From positions 1 through 10,778 of the forward strand of contig JADFUX010000081.1 in NCBI GenBank assembly GCA_015222255.1: a stretch of 10,778 bases of DNA, written 5' to 3'. Positions 5,889 through 10,778 of this stretch are shown one piece after another (positions within the stretch are counted from its first letter, which is position 1; each line of letters begins with the position of its first letter). The notes beneath the pieces were generated by a model that was given only the letters and a program-made list of their open reading frames with translations, was not told the DNA's origin and did no database searches. The position numbers and the translations under genes are program-made. Source of the DNA: Chloroflexota bacterium (GTDB lineage: Bacteria > Chloroflexota > Dehalococcoidia > GIF9 > AB-539-J10).

Positions 5889-7733
5889 TCACGCCTCCCT
5901 GTTTCGCCAGTGCTGTGCTTGTTTAATAAAGATCTCCCGGAGTTCTTTGCTAGCTTCTATCCCTTGTTCCTCTAATTTAGCCAGTTGCGCGGCCACACCC
6001 CCGGCCTCATTTTCGAGGACTAGAAGTTGCTCTCTTCTAACCTCTTGTTTTCTCAACAATCTCTCTTGCAATCGAAGACTGCATTGGATGAAAGCGGACC
6101 GCCGCGTCTTCTCATCCTCCCGAATAGGTGCCGGAAAAGCCTTACTTAGTAAATATTCTAAATGCTCTAACAGCCCAATATCAAGTTCATCCCTAAGGGT
6201 GGGAATGCCCGGAGAATCCTGCCATCTGATGAGTAGTTCGCGATTGTCAGTCGATTCAAAATGGTCGCCTGAAAGCTCTTTGGCTATCTGGCGAAGTTCG
6301 GGATACTGGACTAGCAAAGCTAGACAGTATTCTTCGACAGGATCGGACAGAAGCTGAGAAGAAACTTGCGATAGCGATGGCCCAGCTCCTTTCCCCCTTC
6401 CCTTCGGCTTCCTCAAGGCGACCACTACAACGGATTCATCAACCTTTATCAGATGCGCTAGTTTTTGCACATAATGGGCTTGTTTCACGGGCTCTTTTAT
6501 CTCGTAAATTAAGGGCATGAGTCTGTCCATAGCTAGAGATTTGTCCTTAGCCTTACTGGTATCTAGTTTATTCGTTACAGCCCTGAAGGCAAAGTCCAAC
6601 AACGGAGTGGCTTGCCTCACCAAATCTCTCCAAGCGCTGGGATTTTCACATATCACCTCATCAGGGTCTTTGTCCTTAGGCAAAACAATGACCTTTATTT
6701 CAGCATCAAGAACATTTTCATATTTCACCAATCCAGACCATAATGGTATGGGTGTCGTCTTCTTGTCCAAGGAGGAAATCAATACTTCTGCATCCCGCAA
6801 AGTAGCTTCCTGCCCGGCAGCATCGGCATCGAGAGCTAAAACTATGTTCTTAGTCAACTTCTTAGCAATGGCCACTTGCTTTTCAGTCATTGATGTTCCC
6901 ATTGAGGCGACTACATTCCGCCAGCCATGCTGATGAGCCATAAGGACATCCGTATAGCCTTCTACGATTATTACCGAATTTTCTCTTCTGATGGCATCTT
7001 TAGCTTTGTCAATCCCGTACAGGCTAGCACCTTTGTCAAAAACCGATGTCTGAGGGGAGTTAATATACTTGGGTAAGGATTCATCTAATGCTCTAGCTCC
7101 AAAGCCAATGACCCGACCCTGAATATCACATATGGGGAAAAGCAATCGGTTGCGAAAGCGATCATAACTGCCACCTTCCTTTGCTATTACTAAGCCAGCC
7201 TCAATTAGCTTGCCTTCCTTGTATCCCTTTCCCATCAAGTATTTCTTAGTGGCTTCCCAGCTATCGGGGGCAAAGCCCAAACGGGCTTGCTTAATGGTCT
7301 CAAGCGCAACTTTCCGCTTGCTGAGATAGCTTCTGGCTATTTCGCCTGCCTTAGTATCCAGAAGCAAGTGGTGATAATATGCCGCTGCGGCCTCGTTAAT
7401 CTGGAACAATTCCTCCCTTTCCCCATCCTCAGGTTTGCTTGGCATCGTTGGTGGGCCTAGAGTAATGCCTGCCCTTTGAGCCAAGAGGCTAAGGGCTTCA
7501 CTGAAGTCAATGCCGTCTTTCTTCATAACAAAAGAGAAGACGTCGCCACCGGTACCACAAGCACCAAAGCAATGCCAGGTTTGTTGCTCTGGAAAGACAA
7601 AAAACGAAGGGTGCTTTTCACTATGGAATGGGCATAAGCCCTTCAAATTGCGCCCTGCTTTTTGCAAAGGAACGTAATCAGAGACGAGTTCCACAATATC
7701 TATTCTTTGCTTTATCTCGCTTATGACAGTCAT
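5889..7733 (-). CDS. dnaG: DNA primase DnaG
   Basis: This 614-residue protein makes RNA primers at the replication fork. The N-terminal CHC2 zinc-binding domain uses C34, H37, C55 and C59 (CPFH; HCFGACGTGGD), with three residues rather than two between the last cysteines. The catalytic core includes the basic motif RFRNRLLFP (192-200), GFGAR (210-214), and the TOPRIM fold with E258 in VIIVEGYTD and D302/D304 in LDADAAGQ. An extra segment of about 20-25 residues (about 322-346, containing WSGLVKYENVLDAE) interrupts the TOPRIM region before VIVLPKDKDPDEV. Residues about 465-614 form a helical C-terminal domain that in the family contacts the replicative helicase. The start is an ATG overlapping the dgt stop by four bases (ATGA), with GAAGGGA 7 bases upstream. 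Its last codons carry the rpoD ribosome site. Length is normal and all catalytic residues are present. Confidence 0.96.
   Translation of the reverse strand: MTVISEIKQRIDIVELVSDYVPLQKAGRNLKGLCPFHSEKHPSFFVFPEQQTWHCFGACGTGGDVFSFVMKKDGIDFSEALSLLAQRAGITLGPPTMPSKPEDGEREELFQINEAAAAYYHHLLLDTKAGEIARSYLSKRKVALETIKQARLGFAPDSWEATKKYLMGKGYKEGKLIEAGLVIAKEGGSYDRFRNRLLFPICDIQGRVIGFGARALDESLPKYINSPQTSVFDKGASLYGIDKAKDAIRRENSVIIVEGYTDVLMAHQHGWRNVVASMGTSMTEKQVAIAKKLTKNIVLALDADAAGQEATLRDAEVLISSLDKKTTPIPLWSGLVKYENVLDAEIKVIVLPKDKDPDEVICENPSAWRDLVRQATPLLDFAFRAVTNKLDTSKAKDKSLAMDRLMPLIYEIKEPVKQAHYVQKLAHLIKVDESVVVVALRKPKGRGKGAGPSLSQVSSQLLSDPVEEYCLALLVQYPELRQIAKELSGDHFESTDNRELLIRWQDSPGIPTLRDELDIGLLEHLEYLLSKAFPAPIREDEKTRRSAFIQCSLRLQERLLRKQEVRREQLLVLENEAGGVAAQLAKLEEQGIEASKELREIFIKQAQHWRNREA
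5894..5899 (-). promoter_or_regulatory. rpoD ribosome binding site embedded in the last codons of dnaG
   Basis: The minus strand reads GGGAGG within the codons AGG GAG GCG (Arg-Glu-Ala) that end dnaG. Eight bases separate it from the GTG start of rpoD. This good spacing decides the GTG over the later ATG. It also means ribosomes finishing dnaG cover or expose the rpoD site, a classic setting for translational coupling. Confidence 0.75.
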
Positions 7734-8767
7734 TGAGATATCCCTTCAGCTAATTGTAGGGCATATTGATCGGTCATTCCAGCAATGTAGTCGATGACCC
7801 TGCGCTGTTTGCTACCATCCGAACAGGAGAATTCTCCAGGCAGTTCATCCTCGTGAGCTAAGAAATGAGAAAATAGAAGGCGCAGTATTCTCCTCGCGTT
7901 TTCGGCATCCTTTGCGGCCGCACTGGCATGATATACCTTATCGAATAGAAATTGGCGAAGAGTATCAATTGCTTCGAGAACGTCTGGGCTCATTCCGATT
8001 GACGGTTTTGCTAAATTGCCGTGCCCGCCAATCGGCCACGAATAACTCACGATATCACAAACAAGCGTGTTGATTCGTTGTGAGTGCCTATAGCCCAGAA
8101 TCCTTGTTGCTCGCTCAGGCAAATCGCTTTCCTTGAGCAAGCCTGCTCTCATAGCATCATCAACATCATGGTTAACGTAAGCTACAACATCTGCTATCTT
8201 ACACACTTCACCTTCCAGGGTGCCTACATCTTCCCACCCGGCTCCTAGGATTCTTCCCTGTCCTTTGGAATGCTTGAGTATGCCATCACGCACTTCCCAA
8301 GTGAGGTTGAGTCCCTGCCCATTCCTCTCTAGTGAATCAACTACTCTTAAGCTCTGCTCGTTGTGTCTGAAACCGCCGGGGCAGAGCTCATTCAAGACTT
8401 CTTCGCCTATATGCCCGAAGGGGGTATGTCCCAGGTCATGACCCAGAGCGATGGCTTCAGTTAGGTCCTCGTTGAGGTTCAGAGCCCGAGAAATGGTTCT
8501 TGCAATTTGAGACACCTCCAGCGTATGGGTAAGCCTGGTGACATAGTGGTCACCTGATGGGGCGATAAAAACCTGCGTCTTATGCTTGAGGCGGCGGAAA
8601 GCCTTAGAGTGAATAATGCGGTCGCGGTCACGTTGAAAGCAAGTTCTTATCGGGCATGGCTCTTCCCATCTTGGCCTGCCGCGGCTGAATTTGCTCCTGG
8701 CCGCGTAGGGAGAAAGAGCCTCTTCCCGTTTCTCTGTTTGCTGGCGAATGCCAAGTTCAGAAATCAT
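7730..8767 (-). CDS. dgt: dNTP triphosphohydrolase (dGTPase-like, HD superfamily)
   Basis: This 345-residue protein belongs to the dGTPase-like HD family, which cleaves dNTPs to deoxynucleosides and triphosphate. The opening ALSPYAARSKFSRGR (17-31) and RDRDRIIHSKAFRRLKHKTQVF (46-67) are family hallmarks. The metal-binding residues are visible: H81 (RLTHTLEVSQIAR), H110-D111 (ALGHDLGHTPFGH) and D193 (KIADVVAYVNHDVDD). The length fits the shorter type found outside the E. coli group, and substrate preference cannot be read from the sequence. It lies 28 bases after ppsA and overlaps dnaG by ATGA, so it is in the same transcript. Adjacency to primase suggests a role in dNTP pool balance during replication, which is inference. 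No Shine-Dalgarno is apparent before the ATG at 8765-8767, and no alternative start with a better site was seen. The start is supported mainly by position relative to the conserved N-terminal motif. Confidence 0.94.
   Translation of the reverse strand: MISELGIRQQTEKREEALSPYAARSKFSRGRPRWEEPCPIRTCFQRDRDRIIHSKAFRRLKHKTQVFIAPSGDHYVTRLTHTLEVSQIARTISRALNLNEDLTEAIALGHDLGHTPFGHIGEEVLNELCPGGFRHNEQSLRVVDSLERNGQGLNLTWEVRDGILKHSKGQGRILGAGWEDVGTLEGEVCKIADVVAYVNHDVDDAMRAGLLKESDLPERATRILGYRHSQRINTLVCDIVSYSWPIGGHGNLAKPSIGMSPDVLEAIDTLRQFLFDKVYHASAAAKDAENARRILRLLFSHFLAHEDELPGEFSCSDGSKQRRVIDYIAGMTDQYALQLAEGISQ
7741..7747 (-). promoter_or_regulatory. dnaG ribosome binding site inside the end of dgt
   Basis: The minus strand reads GAAGGGA here, 7 bases before the dnaG ATG and inside the last sense codons of dgt. 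Together with the ATGA stop-start overlap at 7730-7733 it indicates translational coupling between dgt and dnaG. Confidence 0.65.
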
Positions 8768-8795
8768 TGAGGTCTTTGTTTCTAACCAGGAAGAC

Positions 8796-10778
8796 TTAGG
8801 TAGAGGGACCCCTTAATCGTGCTTCTATAGCAGCAATTATCTCTCTCGTCTTATCTATCATGTCCGGGCTTACTGATACTGAAGTAATTCCCCACTTCAC
8901 CAATCTCTCAGTAAGTTCGGGATAGAAGGAAGGAGCCTGTCCACAAATAGAGGAGGTAACGCCTTTGCTTGTGCAAGTTGTTATAACCTTTTCCATGGCT
9001 TGCAGTACTGCTTCATTTCTCTCATCAAACATGTGTGCTAGCCTGGAGTTATCTCTGTCTATACCCAGAATAAGTTGGGTTAAATCATTAGAGCCAATTG
9101 ATATGCCATCTAGCCCTGTAGCTAAGAATCTATCAATAAGGAAAACGTTAGAAGGTACCTCGACCATCATCCATAACTTGAAATTGGGGGCGCGAAGCAG
9201 TCCCTCAGCCTCAAATACCTCCCTGATTTGTGCCATTTCACTGGGTAACCTTACAAAGGGAATCATTACCCACAAATTGTCATACCTCTCCCTGACTTTC
9301 TCTATAGCCTCGATTTCGAGCTTGAAAATATCCAGGTCTTGAATATAGCGGGAACAACCCCGGTAGCCAATCATGGGGTTTTCCTCGATTTCTTCATATT
9401 CCTCGCCACCCTTCAAATTTCTATACTCGTTGGTCTTGAAATCACCGGTTCTATAGACCACGGGACGAGGGTAGAAGGCTTTGGCAAAGCTGCTTATGCC
9501 GTGAGCTAACTTGTCAACAAACTTGCCTTGGCGCTTTTCGCGGAGCATAAGCCGTGGGTGCTCCCCGATTTCGGCAATGATGAACTCTGCCCTGAGTAAA
9601 CCTACTCCGTCAACATCCTTTGCAGCTACTCTGCCGGCCAAACTGGGCTGGGCTAAGTTCACATAGACCTTGGTCTTGGTTTTGAGTTTCCCCCTCATAC
9701 TAGCACTGGTTACGGACGCTCTTCTTTCTACTACCTTGCCCTGATAAACTCGGCCACGGGATCCATCTACTGTTATCATCTGGTCATCTTTAAGAATCGC
9801 GGTGGCCCTTTCTGTACCAACTATACAGGGGATACCCAGTTCACGGCTGACGATGGCGGCATGGGAAGTTCTGCCACCTTTATCAGTGACAATAGCTACT
9901 GCGCGCTTCATGGCAGGGATAAAATCTGGAGACGTCATCTCGGCTACCAATATATCCCCTTTTTGCACCTTGCCTATTTGTGAAGGTTCAGGAACAATTC
10001 TTACTGTTCCTGAAGCTATCCCTACACTGGCGGCTTGACCAGCAAGGATAGGTTCGGCCTTGATTTCAGCAAGCCTTCGTTCTTTCACCCCCAGAGTCGT
10101 CACGGCGCGAGTCTGGGTAATGAACAGCTTTTTATCTTGTTTTGCCCATTCGACATCTTGAGGAAATTGGTACAAATCCTCCAGGAGCTTGCCTAGTTCA
10201 GCTAGAGCAATGATTTCTTCGTCTGGTAGTTTCTGTCTGTGTTGCTCTGAGGCAGCTAGGGGAACCTTAACGTTGCTATTTTCTATCCCAGTCGCCTGGT
10301 AGTTCTTTACTATCTGCCACTCTTGGTTGGCTATTTGCTTTTCGATGATGGAAAGCTTGACTTTATCCACCATGTACCGGTCAGGTATTAGCTCACCAGA
10401 AACAATGGCTTCGCCCAATCCATAGGCTGCTTCGATAAGGATTCTTCCCGTGTCGTTGCTCAGGGGCTCCACAGTGAACATAACGCCAGAGACCTCTGAT
10501 TGAACCATCTGCTGGATGGGGACAGCTAGTGCTACCGTCAGGTGGTCGAATCCTCGCTGTTGACGATAGAATATAGCCCTGGCCTCGAACAATGAAGCCC
10601 AACAACCTCTTACCGCGGTTAGTACCTCTCCTTCGCCTTGAACATTCAGAAAGGTTCTCTGCTGTCCGGCAAAAGAAGCTTCGGGCAGGTCTTCAGCGGT
10701 GGCTGAAGAGCGTGCAGCAACCAATCCTCCGCCCAGTTTTCTATAAGCCTCTTTAATCTCATCGGCGATTTCTTGGGG
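8796..10778 (-). CDS. ppsA: Phosphoenolpyruvate synthase (pyruvate, water dikinase), N-terminus beyond window
   Basis: The visible 660 residues cover most of a PEP synthase, which converts pyruvate and ATP to PEP, AMP and phosphate. Three parts are present in order. First is most of the ATP-binding domain (VAARSSATAEDLPEASFAGQ near the start, SGVMFTVEP, PQDVEWA). Second is the swivelling phosphohistidine domain with GGRTSHAAIVSRELGIP (catalytic His at 9861-9863). Third is the pyruvate-binding barrel (GLLRAEFI, MIGYRGCSRYI, GISIGSNDLTQLILGIDRDN, and SICGQAPS with the catalytic Cys at 8943-8945). The His-Cys spacing (306 residues) is a little shorter than the 330 of E. coli PpsA. The reading frame continues to the right edge; a TTG at 10722-10724 is an internal Leu within the conserved stretch, not the start. 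About 100-115 N-terminal residues are missing. It is the first visible gene of the cluster with dgt, dnaG and rpoD. The specific split from pyruvate phosphate dikinase rests on the PpsA-like motifs. Confidence 0.94.
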   Translation of the reverse strand, partial: PQEIADEIKEAYRKLGGGLVAARSSATAEDLPEASFAGQQRTFLNVQGEGEVLTAVRGCWASLFEARAIFYRQQRGFDHLTVALAVPIQQMVQSEVSGVMFTVEPLSNDTGRILIEAAYGLGEAIVSGELIPDRYMVDKVKLSIIEKQIANQEWQIVKNYQATGIENSNVKVPLAASEQHRQKLPDEEIIALAELGKLLEDLYQFPQDVEWAKQDKKLFITQTRAVTTLGVKERRLAEIKAEPILAGQAASVGIASGTVRIVPEPSQIGKVQKGDILVAEMTSPDFIPAMKRAVAIVTDKGGRTSHAAIVSRELGIPCIVGTERATAILKDDQMITVDGSRGRVYQGKVVERRASVTSASMRGKLKTKTKVYVNLAQPSLAGRVAAKDVDGVGLLRAEFIIAEIGEHPRLMLREKRQGKFVDKLAHGISSFAKAFYPRPVVYRTGDFKTNEYRNLKGGEEYEEIEENPMIGYRGCSRYIQDLDIFKLEIEAIEKVRERYDNLWVMIPFVRLPSEMAQIREVFEAEGLLRAPNFKLWMMVEVPSNVFLIDRFLATGLDGISIGSNDLTQLILGIDRDNSRLAHMFDERNEAVLQAMEKVITTCTSKGVTSSICGQAPSFYPELTERLVKWGITSVSVSPDMIDKTREIIAAIEARLRGPST

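Noticed and set aside
5863..6357. 164-codon open frame on the plus strand opposite the dnaG end and rpoD start
   Set aside because: It lies fully antisense to strongly conserved dnaG sequence, has low-complexity Ser/Cys/Arg-rich content typical of a frame shadow, and no matching promoter or ribosome site.
6517..6933. 138-codon open frame on the plus strand inside dnaG
   Set aside because: Antisense shadow of the TOPRIM region; the composition follows the complement of dnaG codons.
10722..10724. TTG as a possible start of the PEP synthase frame
   Set aside because: The frame stays open to the window edge through PQEIADEIKEAYRKLGGG, which joins directly to the conserved VAARSSATAEDLP motif, so the gene simply continues outside the window.
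1..10778. Novel defence, toxin-antitoxin, mobile element, CRISPR or riboswitch system
   Set aside because: All coding capacity is taken by recognised housekeeping families plus one small membrane protein. No repeats, integrase or transposase motifs, or long structured leaders were seen by eye.

Overview
This is a compact stretch of bacterial chromosome made almost entirely of housekeeping genes. There is no sign of phage, insertion sequences, CRISPR, tRNA or rRNA. Every gap between genes is under 100 bases, so no long non-coding stretch needs separate explanation. GC content is moderate (roughly 45-50% by eye). The best guess for the host is a Chloroflexota (Dehalococcoidia-like) bacterium. 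This rests on the overall character of the proteins: a DnaG zinc site written C-F-G-A-C rather than C-F-G-C, a sigma factor with a long insert and no recognisable region 1.1, and an HIT protein beginning LWAPWR. The ppsA-dgt-dnaG-rpoD order is also compatible with Firmicutes-like lineages, so the assignment is tentative.

Layout: (1) Positions 1-204, minus strand: N-terminal part of an HIT-family nucleotide-binding protein, cut by the window edge. (2) 253-2817, minus: a Rad50/SbcC-type ATPase with a zinc hook, transcribed towards the HIT gene. (3) 2818-2894: a 77-base divergent intergenic region carrying two back-to-back candidate promoters. (4) 2895-3062, plus: a previously unlisted 55-residue single-pass membrane protein, followed 9 bases later by (5) ffh, 3072-4412, plus, the signal recognition particle GTPase. 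(6) 4425-10778, minus: a tightly packed cluster, in transcription order ppsA (N-terminus outside the window), dgt, dnaG and rpoD, which runs head-on into ffh with only 12 bases between the two stop codons.

The minus-strand cluster joins carbon flow to phosphoenolpyruvate (PpsA), dNTP breakdown (Dgt), primer synthesis (DnaG) and the main sigma factor (RpoD). Overlaps and short gaps suggest one transcript with translational coupling: dgt/dnaG overlap by ATGA, and the rpoD ribosome binding site lies inside the last codons of dnaG. The plus-strand pair places a tiny membrane protein immediately upstream of the membrane-targeting GTPase Ffh. I did not find a convincing new defence or mobile system. 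The items most worth checking are the small membrane protein, the shared divergent promoter region with possible leaderless transcripts, the atypical G3 motif of Ffh, and the inserts in RpoD and DnaG.
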